The notes beneath the pieces were generated by a model. That model was given only the letters and a program-made list of their open reading frames with translations. It was not told the origin of the DNA and made no database searches. Positions 1 through 7,356 of a stretch of 37,364 nt of DNA are shown piece after piece. Where the stretch lies: the NCBI GenBank assembly GCA_007695055.1, contig REEM01000187.1, positions 1-37,364 of the forward strand, in the 5' to 3' direction. The position numbers and the translations under genes are program-made. Source of the DNA: Spirochaetaceae bacterium (GTDB lineage: Bacteria > Spirochaetota > Spirochaetia > DSM-27196 > SLAA01). How positions within the stretch are numbered: position 1 is the first letter of the stretch; each line of letters starts with the position of its first letter.

Positions 1-1
1 C

Positions 2-649
2 TCATTGTTACCGCAGATACTCGACTACCTGCACAGCGGGCGCACTGCATCCTTGAGTTTCACGCCCGGGCCAGTACATCGACTTGATAGAAATACAACC
101 GGCCTCATTGTTTATGCAAAAACCCTGCTCGGTGCACGCACATTCTCGCAGCTCTTGCATACACATGCCCTGCATAAACGGTATCTGGCGCTCCTCAGCG
201 GCAGCTTAGATCGGAATGAAACATGGAGTGATGTACTGCGGCGTGACTACCATACCCACACGACACACCGAGCGGAACCTACCTCCCAAACAGAACCGCA
301 ACTGCAGGGGCCACCGCAGACCAGTGAGAGCGGATTGCCAGCCGAAACCATGGTGATCCCCTTGTGTGGGAACGGATCCGCAACCCTTGCAGTCCTGGAG
401 CCGAAGACCGGAAGAACACACCAAATTCGCGCTCAGGCAGCCCTGCATGGCCACCCGCTGGCAGGTGACAGCAAGTACGGGGCCCCAGCGACCTCTCACC
501 CCTACATCCTGCATGCTTTTCAGTTGGCCTGGGAAGACCCAAACCCGGAGCGGGTAGTGGCGCCGCTGCCGCAGGAGACCGCGGCCCGGCTTACAAGACT
601 CTTTGGAGCACAACAGCTGGATAAACTGCTACGAGAGCTTGGATTGTAG
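2..649 (+). CDS. RluA-family rRNA pseudouridine synthase, 5' end cut by window
   Basis: The reading frame is open at the left edge, so the N-terminus (probably including any S4 domain) is missing. The visible 215 residues carry the RluA-family catalytic motif VHRLDRNTTGL, whose Asp is the catalytic nucleophile, and the late family motif PKTGRTHQIRAQ followed by HPLAGDSKYG. These enzymes isomerise uridine to pseudouridine in 23S rRNA or tRNA. Between the two motifs lies a low-complexity, Gln/Pro/Ser-rich insertion (about residues 85-115) that is unlikely to be catalytic. I cannot tell RluC, RluD and RluA apart from this fragment. The next gene starts 81 bp downstream behind its own putative promoter. 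Confidence 0.9.
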   Translation, partial: SLLPQILDYLHSGRTASLSFTPGPVHRLDRNTTGLIVYAKTLLGARTFSQLLHTHALHKRYLALLSGSLDRNETWSDVLRRDYHTHTTHRAEPTSQTEPQLQGPPQTSESGLPAETMVIPLCGNGSATLAVLEPKTGRTHQIRAQAALHGHPLAGDSKYGAPATSHPYILHAFQLAWEDPNPERVVAPLPQETAARLTRLFGAQQLDKLLRELGL

Positions 650-692
650 TCGAGTACAGGTGCGATATCGGTACCTATGGCATAGAAACCGA

Positions 693-721
693 TTGTACCC
701 CCGGCCGTCGACCGTTACAAT
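693..721 (+). promoter_or_regulatory. Putative sigma70-type promoter, leaderless layout
   Basis: TACAAT (716-721) is a 5/6 match to a -10 box, with the weak -35 candidate TTGTAC (693-698) 17 bp upstream. Only 9 nt separate the -10 box from the ATG at 731, so transcription would begin at or next to the start codon. No Shine-Dalgarno sequence is visible. The weak -35 makes this the least certain of the leaderless candidates. Confidence 0.4.
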
Positions 722-730
722 GCAAACAGC

Positions 731-1597
731 ATGAAGAAAATGATCTATAGGGTTTTGTGGCCATTCCGCCGCATTCGCGTGTATGCGCTGGTAGGTCGCA
801 GCGGTACTGGAAAAAGCTTCCGCGCCCGACTCGTTATGGAAAAGCACAGTATCGAACTCATGATCGATGACGGCCTCCTGATCCGTGAGCAGAAGATTGT
901 TGCTGGTAAGTCCGCAAAGCGCGAGAAGGTGTACTTCAGCGCCGTCAAGACCGCCTTGTTTAACGACAAAGAACACCGACGTCAGGTTATAGACGCGCTT
1001 GAACGCGAAAAGTTCAAACGCATTCTGATTATCGGAACCTCGGAGCGAATGGTTGCTAAGATTGCCGAGTCGCTGAAGCTTCCCGCACCTCACAAAGTTA
1101 TAAATATTGAGGACATTGCAACGGCGGAGGAAATCAACACCGCAATTAACTACCGTAAGTTTCAGGGTAAACACGTCATTCCGGTTCCCTCAATTGAGGT
1201 AAAGAGCAACTATCCCCGAATCATGGCCGACTCAATAAAGGTCTTTCTTAAGCAGGGCGTAGGTCTCTTTCGACGTCAGGAGGTATACGAAAAGACGGTG
1301 GTTCGACCGGAGTTTAGTCGCAAGGGCAGCATTAGCATTGCACAGAATGCCTTGAGCCAGATGATTCTGCACTGTGTTGATGAGTACGCCCCAGGACTGC
1401 GGATTCGTAAGGTTGTCGTCAAGAACGAGAGCCGCGGCTACAGGATTGATCTGTTTATTGAGGTTCCTTTTGGTCTTCAGCTTTCCGGACAAGTGCACGA
1501 CCTACAGAACTACATCATTGACAGTATTGAAAAATACACCGGCATCATCATAGATGAACTCAACATCACGGTCGACAACGTGTCCGACAAGAAATAG
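731..1597 (+). CDS. P-loop NTPase fused to Asp23/Gls24 (alkaline-shock) domain
   Basis: This 288-residue protein begins with a basic, aromatic stretch and then a Walker A motif, GRSGTGKS (residues 22-29), in a nucleotide-binding domain running to about residue 150. The C-terminal part (about 180-285) resembles the Asp23/Gls24 (DUF322) fold: ISIAQNALSQMILHCVDEY, then alternating strands and a helix ending in DELNITVDNV. Asp23 proteins in Firmicutes are membrane-associated envelope-stress proteins; joining one to an ATP-binding domain suggests a nucleotide-controlled scaffold, but that is inference. No Walker B motif is obvious. It lacks a visible ribosome-binding site and lies close behind a -10-like box. 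A four-codon ORF (ATG at 720) ends in an ATGA overlap with this start. No enzymatic activity can be assigned. Confidence 0.75.
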   Translation: MKKMIYRVLWPFRRIRVYALVGRSGTGKSFRARLVMEKHSIELMIDDGLLIREQKIVAGKSAKREKVYFSAVKTALFNDKEHRRQVIDALEREKFKRILIIGTSERMVAKIAESLKLPAPHKVINIEDIATAEEINTAINYRKFQGKHVIPVPSIEVKSNYPRIMADSIKVFLKQGVGLFRRQEVYEKTVVRPEFSRKGSISIAQNALSQMILHCVDEYAPGLRIRKVVVKNESRGYRIDLFIEVPFGLQLSGQVHDLQNYIIDSIEKYTGIIIDELNITVDNVSDKK

Positions 1598-1700
1598 CCA
1601 GGTTCCGTTACGCAGCCCCTAAACCGTGTTAATGAACGAAGCTACAAAGCTTGCGCCATAGACAGGAGCTGCCGATAATGACTGTGCAGGGGGATTGTTC

Positions 1701-2885
1701 ATGAAACGCGTATTATTCAGCCTTTTGGCACTGGCTCTTTTCACTCCGACCTTACATGCGGAGGACTTCGCCGAAGCTCGCAGTAGCAATTACCGAGTTC
1801 ACTCACAACTCGGTTTAGAACACGCCGAGGCTACCGCAGCTCGCCTTGAGGCGTACCTGCGCTACTTCAACAGCTACTTCCATTTAGATGTCGAGGAACT
1901 CGCAAATCCCATGGGGGTGCGCATCTACGCTGATCGAGAAGGATACCAGAATTTTCTCGAACCAATTACTCAAGATGTTCGAGGTGAGTTTGTCTACCTC
2001 CATTACAACAATCCACTACGAAGTATCCTTGTCGGGCACTATAGCGACACCGAGAGTTACGAGCGCACATTAGCTCACCAATCCTTTGTTCAGTATCTTC
2101 GGAGCTTCATCCCAAATCCGCCTCCTTGGTTGCGAGAGGGTTTTGCGGTGTACTTTGAGCGCCTGAGCTATGACGCCGACAACGACCATGCGATCTATAC
2201 CGAAAACCTCGACTGGCTTGACGAACTGCGATCAATCCTGGATGAAGGCCAGGATCCCCAACCTATTCCACTTGGAGCAATCCTTGCCATGGATACCGAG
2301 GCCGCACGTGCGAACATTGAGGTTTTCTATCCTCAAGCATGGGGTATGGTTGCATACTTTCTCGGCACCTCAGACCGCGCCGTGAATAGACTGATGTGGG
2401 ATACCATTAGTGCGCTGGAGCCGGACGCGGATCTTGAAGACAATATCCGACGGGTGCGGCAGCAAGCCTTTCGTTGGTATGATACCGAACTCCTGGTTGA
2501 GGGCTTCATATCGCATGTAGACTCAATGCGCTCCTACAGAGACTTAGTAGAAGATGGGATGCGAGCCTATAGCAGCGGAGATCTGGGTCGCGCCGAACGG
2601 TACTTTGTTGAAGCCTCGAATATAGATGACACTGCGTATCTACCCTACTACTATCTCGGTTTGATTAACTTTGACAACGCAAGTTTCGAGCTGTCCGAGT
2701 ACTACTACAATGCAGCCTTGGCAGCTGGCGCAGATGAAGCCTTGGTGAGCTATGCCTTAGGAGTCAACGCCTTTGCCGACAGCCGGTACGCCACAGCTCG
2801 CGAGAAACTCGAACGCGCCATTGAACTGGGCGGAGATACCTACAGAGCCCAGGCAAGCGACCTCATGGGCCGGATTCGGGAGTAG
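1701..2885 (+). CDS. Secreted TPR protein with degenerate peptidase MA-like domain
   Basis: The 394-residue product has a typical signal peptide (MKRVLFSLLALALFTPTLHA, cleavage before Glu-Asp). The ATG at 1701 is chosen because AGGGGG ends 7 nt upstream; an in-frame TTG at 1695 is less likely. The first half resembles the peptidase MA/gluzincin fold: LAHQSFVQYL, then PPPWLREGFAVYFE. In active members the first motif is HExxH; here it reads H126-Q-S-F-V130, so the catalytic Glu and second His ligand are gone, while Glu146 is kept. The C-terminal 130 residues form tetratricopeptide-like helices (YSSGDLGRAERYFVEAS, FELSEYYYNAALAAG, YATAREKLERAIELGG). It is probably a periplasmic scaffold rather than a protease. 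It faces pcnB tail to tail with a 16 bp gap. Confidence 0.8.
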   Translation: MKRVLFSLLALALFTPTLHAEDFAEARSSNYRVHSQLGLEHAEATAARLEAYLRYFNSYFHLDVEELANPMGVRIYADREGYQNFLEPITQDVRGEFVYLHYNNPLRSILVGHYSDTESYERTLAHQSFVQYLRSFIPNPPPWLREGFAVYFERLSYDADNDHAIYTENLDWLDELRSILDEGQDPQPIPLGAILAMDTEAARANIEVFYPQAWGMVAYFLGTSDRAVNRLMWDTISALEPDADLEDNIRRVRQQAFRWYDTELLVEGFISHVDSMRSYRDLVEDGMRAYSSGDLGRAERYFVEASNIDDTAYLPYYYLGLINFDNASFELSEYYYNAALAAGADEALVSYALGVNAFADSRYATAREKLERAIELGGDTYRAQASDLMGRIRE

Positions 2886-2901
2886 TAAGAGCCAAGAGCG
2901 C

Positions 2902-4086
2902 TTACTCCTTTGCCTCGGGTTTCCGTGGGTGTCGTCTTCTTCGACGCCGTCCAGAGCCGGGACTCCGAGGTGCCGATGGAGGTAGGGCGCTCTCGACGGG
3001 CTCAACAGTTTCTTTCTTGAGCCGCAAAGCTGAGGGGCCTTCTCTCAGATACCGCTTCCTGCGCCTCAAAAGGTGCTGAAGTGCCTTTTCAACCTCAATA
3101 TTCGCGGGAGTTATTGGCTTAAGCTGATCCTTCAGTGACTGGTATGCGTCCTTGAAGGGAATTGTGTCGATATCGGCATAGGGGCCGGTGCGAAACAAAT
3201 AGTCTGCACACAAGAAGGCCAGCGCAATTGCCCGGTCAGCACCGCGTTCTGAATGTACCTGCGCATCTAACTCTTCCAACAATGAAAAAAATCGTTGTTC
3301 AGCAGCGTCACCGCCATGTCGCAATGACTCCGCGAAACTTGGCAGCATATGCTCAAGCAGATGATACTGCCGACAGACTCGCATAACGCTTTGACTGCGT
3401 CCCGAAACCAGAATCTTAAAGGCTTCCTCCGAGAGCCGCGACGCGGGGCAGTCGGCAAGGAGTTTAGACTGCCGCCGAATTCGCATTCGCAAAGGAAGGA
3501 CAATACGGAACCCAGTACTTACTGAGTATTTCACGGCGCGGAGCATCCGCACTGGATCCTCGGAAAAGATGCGCTCCACCGGAATGATCGGCCGAATGCG
3601 CTTGGCCTTGAAGTCCTTAAAACCATGTACGAAGTCCAGAATTTCGTGCTCTAAGGGGCAGTAGTACAGCGCGTTTACCCCAAAATCCCTCCGCAAGGCG
3701 TCTTCCTCAATATTCCCGTAGACGTTGTTAAAACCCTCGGCCTCGGCAGATCTGAATGTGGAGACCTCAATGATTTTTTCGCCGTAAAAGATATGAACCA
3801 GACGAAAGCGCTTCCCTATTATCCGAGAGTTGCGGAAAAGTTTCCGAATGCGGTTCGGTTGCGCGTTCGTTACTATGTCAAAGTCCTTAGGAGCTTTGCC
3901 CAGCAGAAGGTCGCGTACTGCGCCACCCACGATATAGGCCGGATGTCCGTGTTGATGGAGGCGCCGCACAATCTTTATTGCGTCATCATCAATGAGTTCC
4001 GGCTGTATGCCGTGTTCATGAGCTTCATAGATAACGGCGTGTTTTCGAGCTTTACCGTCTTTACCGGTGGTGTATCGGACTCGCAA
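2902..4086 (-). CDS. pcnB: Poly(A) polymerase / tRNA nucleotidyltransferase-family protein PcnB
   Basis: The product (394 residues) has the class II nucleotidyltransferase core: AYIVGGAVRDLLLG, then KDFDIVTNA with the catalytic Asp pair, then RRDFGVNALYY and the RMLRAVKYS helix. The arrangement and the long arginine-rich C-terminal tail (GRRRRRRHPRK) fit the PcnB poly(A) polymerase branch more than CCA-adding enzyme. PcnB adds 3' A tails that speed RNA decay. I place the start at the TTG at 4086, giving MRVRYTTGKDG, because GGAG lies 9 nt upstream; another TTG at 4101 would add five residues but lacks a ribosome-binding site. CCA-adding activity cannot be excluded by eye. Confidence 0.88.
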   Translation of the reverse strand: MRVRYTTGKDGKARKHAVIYEAHEHGIQPELIDDDAIKIVRRLHQHGHPAYIVGGAVRDLLLGKAPKDFDIVTNAQPNRIRKLFRNSRIIGKRFRLVHIFYGEKIIEVSTFRSAEAEGFNNVYGNIEEDALRRDFGVNALYYCPLEHEILDFVHGFKDFKAKRIRPIIPVERIFSEDPVRMLRAVKYSVSTGFRIVLPLRMRIRRQSKLLADCPASRLSEEAFKILVSGRSQSVMRVCRQYHLLEHMLPSFAESLRHGGDAAEQRFFSLLEELDAQVHSERGADRAIALAFLCADYLFRTGPYADIDTIPFKDAYQSLKDQLKPITPANIEVEKALQHLLRRRKRYLREGPSALRLKKETVEPVESALPPSAPRSPGSGRRRRRRHPRKPEAKE

Positions 4087-4177
4087 GCGTAAGATCTCCA
4101 ATGAGGATAAGCTTGCTCCATTATGCGGTGCCGTCTATGCTGGGTCAAGCCCGTAGCGGAACTCTCACTGGGCTTGA

Positions 4178-4206
4178 TTGACAACCATGGCTGCCTACCC
4201 TACAGT
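4178..4206 (+). promoter_or_regulatory. Promoter for phosphatidyltransferase gene, leaderless layout
   Basis: A perfect TTGACA (4178-4183) is followed after exactly 17 bp by TACAGT (4201-4206). Only 8 nt separate the -10 box from the ATG at 4215, so the predicted transcription start is at or within 2 nt of the start codon. There is no purine-rich ribosome-binding site in between. Confidence 0.6.
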
Positions 4207-4214
4207 ACACAAGC

Positions 4215-5057
4215 ATGAAGCGGCGCCGAAACATCGTCATGAGCATTATTAGCTCGATGTTGGGACTTCTTGTATTTCACACCGGTTTCTTTCTGTTCAT
4301 AGTCCGTAGCTACGGCATATCGGGGCCGGTCATTTCCAGGTTTCTGCTGTCCACGGTAATAATTCATCTCTCTCTTCTTGTATTTCTCTTGTTCATGCGC
4401 CGGAAGTTCTACATTATTCCGTCCTCTCACCGGTTAGTCCATGTCAATATTGCGAACTTGCTCACCATGTACCGGCTCACCGCGACGCCGACAATTCTCT
4501 TCCTTCTCATTCTTAATCAGCGATACCCGCTTGTGGGTATCTTGCTCATTTTCACGAGTGCGGCGTTTCTCACCGACCTGCTTGACGGACTCATCTCACG
4601 AAAGACCGGCCAAACAACCATGATCGGCCAATACCTTGATAGCATGGCAGACTACGCAGTTCTGACGGTAGTCTCAATTGCATTTGTCTATTACGGACTT
4701 ATTTCAAACTGGTTCTTTACCTTGGTACTCGCACGGCTACTGACACAGTTCGCGTCTCAGGGTTTCCTATTGCTGTATCAGGGCCATGTCAGACCCATTG
4801 CCTCACCCTTAGGAAAGGCCTCAATTTTTGTGACCATGACCTTGTATGCCTTGGCCATACTCAGTCTATTTGAACAAGCTCGTAGCTTCTCTTTAGTTAT
4901 TACCCGAGTCTTCGAGCTGGGTGCAGCCGGAGTCATTATTGCGTCGATTGTGGAAAAGGGTTTCATTCTCCACGGAGAGATACAGCGCGCTCGAAGGAGA
5001 AAGATGTTTGCGCGTCGCGCACAGCAAGCCGAAGCTCCACCGAATGCGGGGCAATGA
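4215..5057 (+). CDS. CDP-alcohol phosphatidyltransferase family membrane enzyme
   Basis: This 280-residue integral membrane protein carries the full CDP-alcohol phosphotransferase signature at residues 121-146: D121-xx-DG-xx-SR-x8-G138-xxx-D142-xxx-D146, with Ser in place of the usual Ala before Arg. Two hydrophobic segments precede the catalytic domain and about four follow. Such enzymes join a CDP-activated lipid or alcohol to a second alcohol in phospholipid synthesis; the acceptor (glycerol phosphate, serine, inositol or other) cannot be read from the motif. The N-terminal extension of about 80 residues before the catalytic domain is longer than in minimal PgsA. The last 95 bp overlap, on the opposite strand, the end of the next gene. 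Confidence 0.85.
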   Translation: MKRRRNIVMSIISSMLGLLVFHTGFFLFIVRSYGISGPVISRFLLSTVIIHLSLLVFLLFMRRKFYIIPSSHRLVHVNIANLLTMYRLTATPTILFLLILNQRYPLVGILLIFTSAAFLTDLLDGLISRKTGQTTMIGQYLDSMADYAVLTVVSIAFVYYGLISNWFFTLVLARLLTQFASQGFLLLYQGHVRPIASPLGKASIFVTMTLYALAILSLFEQARSFSLVITRVFELGAAGVIIASIVEKGFILHGEIQRARRRKMFARRAQQAEAPPNAGQ

Positions 5058-5817
5058 TGAGCCGATGCAGGTTCAGAGCGTGGGCCTCGGTCGTTCCACT
5101 GAAGGCGGTGTGCAAGCGCATGCCCAGAAAAGTTCCGGCTCGCAAGGACCGCCGGAAGAAGTTCTCTGTTGATGGAAAGGCATAGGCCTCACCGGTTGAG
5201 CGGAATACTGCGCCGGTAGCCTCTGGATCATAGCGGTAGGCGTCAATTGCAACCGGTCGATAGGCCACCTCAAAGCCCAGCAAAAAAAGCTCCGGCCGCA
5301 GCGATAGGCGTTCCATTCGTACACCAAATGCGTTACCTGGAAGCTCAACGACATCGACCCCTTCTTCGTCAATAAGTAGCTCAAGGCGCTGCCCCTCCGA
5401 GCTCACCGAGAGAACCCGAATAGAGAAAAGCTGACCAGGTTCCGACACTGGCGTCCAAGGCCGGAGCGCCGCGCTCAGGAGTGAAAAACCGGCAATGGAG
5501 AGCAAGAGCAACGGTACCCCAACAGCCCGTGGAAATCGAGCTGCGGCGAAGGCAGTGGCCACCAGTACTCCGGCAAAAGGCAGTAGTGCCGGGTCAAAAA
5601 GTCTCGTCCTGTCGGCGAGGAATACAAGGGCTGGCGCACACATAACTAGAAAAGTGAGAAGAAGATAGATCCGTGTCCAAAGCCGTGAAACGGCCCATCG
5701 GCCTTTCTTGCGGCGTGCGGATAATCGGGTGAGGTCTGCCACCACACATCCAAAAAGCACCGCAGCCAGGCCTACCCAGCTATAGGGAGTTGAAAAGAGA
5801 AAATCAGGATAACTCAT
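4963..5817 (-). CDS. Membrane protein of unknown function, soluble C-terminal half
   Basis: The 284-residue product has about four hydrophobic segments in its first 115 residues (around 10-28, 47-66, 75-90 and 96-114) separated by a basic loop (RLSARRKKGRW). The remaining 170 residues look soluble and beta-rich (LFSIRVLSVSSEGQRLELLI) and would lie on one side of the membrane. I recognise no family. The start overlaps the end of the carboxypeptidase gene by 14 bp and has no ribosome-binding site, suggesting translational coupling in a thrS-M32-this gene operon. The 3' end overlaps the convergent phosphatidyltransferase gene by 95 bp; both frames read cleanly to their stops. Confidence 0.7.
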   Translation of the reverse strand: MSYPDFLFSTPYSWVGLAAVLFGCVVADLTRLSARRKKGRWAVSRLWTRIYLLLTFLVMCAPALVFLADRTRLFDPALLPFAGVLVATAFAAARFPRAVGVPLLLLSIAGFSLLSAALRPWTPVSEPGQLFSIRVLSVSSEGQRLELLIDEEGVDVVELPGNAFGVRMERLSLRPELFLLGFEVAYRPVAIDAYRYDPEATGAVFRSTGEAYAFPSTENFFRRSLRAGTFLGMRLHTAFSGTTEAHALNLHRLIIAPHSVELRLAVRDAQTSFSFERAVSLRGE

Positions 5818-7330
5818 AGATAGGTGTGTATTTTGTCTCGAGGTAATTGAGGAAAGGCTCTGCCCGGAGCGGCTGCCCCGTCAGCTGAGTGCACAGTTCC
5901 TGCGGAGCAAAACTCCGCCCCGTTGAATGAATGTTCCTTCGCAGCCAATCAAGAATAGTCGCGAAATCTCCCTGTTCAGCCAAGGCATCAAGCGGGCCTA
6001 TGTCGCGTTGCATTGCCTCGGTGAAACAAGCTGCGTAGAGGTTGCCGAGCGCGTAGGTTGGGAAGTAACCAAAAGCGCCCATGGACCAGTGAATATCCTG
6101 CAGCACACCCTCAGCATCATTGGAAGGCTCAATACCAAGCAGGCGCTTGGTCGACGCGCTCCACGCATCTGGAAGATCCGCCGCCGCAAGATCACCCTCA
6201 ATCAAGGCCTTCTCCAACTCAAAGCGGAGAATAACATGGAGCCCATAGGTAACTTCGTCGGCCTCGACACGAATGAGTGAAGGTTGGACGACATTGATTG
6301 CGCGGTAAAAGTCGTCCAAGGGGAACTCAGAGAGCTGTGCCGGAAAACACCTCTGCAGCGCAGGGTAGAAGTGTTTCCAGAAAGCAAGACTGCGCCCAAC
6401 CACATTCTCCCAGAACCGGGACTGCGACTCATGAATACCCAGTGAAGCACCCTCGGCAAGACTGCTACCACGGACATTGTCGCCAAAGCCAAGTTCATAC
6501 AACGCATGCCCGGCTTCATGTATGGTGCCAAAAATACCGCTAGAGAGAAAGCGCGCGTTGTAGCGCGTGGTTATTCGCACATCGTCCGCACCAATAGAGG
6601 TGCTAAATGGATGGGTAGATATATCCAGTCGTCCGCGCTCGAACTCAAAACCAAGTGACTTGAGCACCTGGCGCCCAAAGCGTTCCTGTGCCTCAACCGG
6701 GTAGTCACGACACAGTATTTCATTGTGAACAGGACTACCAGACTCAGCAATTCGTTTGGTCAGGTCAGTCAAACGAGGTTGGAGTTCCGCGAACACTCCT
6801 TGCACCTCAGCGGTGCTGGTAAAGGGTTCGTACTCATCAAGCAACGCATCGTAGGGACTGCCCTCCCACCCTATTGCCTCGGCATACTCGCGGCGTAGGC
6901 CCAGGAGCCGCTCTAGCGAGGGAAGAAAGGTTCCGAAATGCGCATTCTCGCGGGCGCGCCGCCACGCGGTCTGAGCAGAGCTTGCGGTGCGGGCGAGTTC
7001 CTCCACCAGGCGAGTGGGAACCCGGGTGGCGCGCTTATGGGCGCGCTGCAACTCTCGAAGCAGTGCCTCGTCTGCATCACCTGGTTCTCCAGCGCCATCG
7101 GTGGCGCCCGCTTGCTCAAGCAACTCGCCAAGTACTGGCGAGGACAGCTGCTCATGCGCCAGGCTTTCCAGCAGGGCAATTTGTTCTGAACGCCCCTTGT
7201 CACCGGCTCCGGGCATGTAGGTTTCCTGATCCCAGTGCAGAAGTGCTGCAGAATGGCGCAACACAACCATACGCCGATCGTGTTCCCGAATTCGCTCTAT
7301 CAGGGGCTGTGCACTACTGTCCGATGCCAT
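5804..7330 (-). CDS. M32-family metallocarboxypeptidase (thermostable carboxypeptidase 1 type)
   Basis: At 508 residues the length is typical of family M32. The characteristic motifs occur in order: HPFSTSIGADDVRITTRYN (HPF and DxRxT), the zinc-binding GTIHEAGHALYE (HExxH), the downstream HESQSRFWENVVGRS and the late GVLQDIHWSMGAFGYFPTY. These soluble enzymes remove C-terminal residues with broad specificity, probably in cytoplasmic peptide recycling. The ATG at 7330 is preferred over an upstream in-frame start at 7354 because AGGAG precedes it at a normal distance. It lies 26 bp downstream of thrS and overlaps the following membrane-protein gene by 14 bp, so all three are probably co-transcribed. 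Confidence 0.95.
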   Translation of the reverse strand: MASDSSAQPLIERIREHDRRMVVLRHSAALLHWDQETYMPGAGDKGRSEQIALLESLAHEQLSSPVLGELLEQAGATDGAGEPGDADEALLRELQRAHKRATRVPTRLVEELARTASSAQTAWRRARENAHFGTFLPSLERLLGLRREYAEAIGWEGSPYDALLDEYEPFTSTAEVQGVFAELQPRLTDLTKRIAESGSPVHNEILCRDYPVEAQERFGRQVLKSLGFEFERGRLDISTHPFSTSIGADDVRITTRYNARFLSSGIFGTIHEAGHALYELGFGDNVRGSSLAEGASLGIHESQSRFWENVVGRSLAFWKHFYPALQRCFPAQLSEFPLDDFYRAINVVQPSLIRVEADEVTYGLHVILRFELEKALIEGDLAAADLPDAWSASTKRLLGIEPSNDAEGVLQDIHWSMGAFGYFPTYALGNLYAACFTEAMQRDIGPLDALAEQGDFATILDWLRRNIHSTGRSFAPQELCTQLTGQPLRAEPFLNYLETKYTPIYELS

Positions 7331-7356
7331 TTGCTCTCCTTGTGTGGTTCTCAAGG

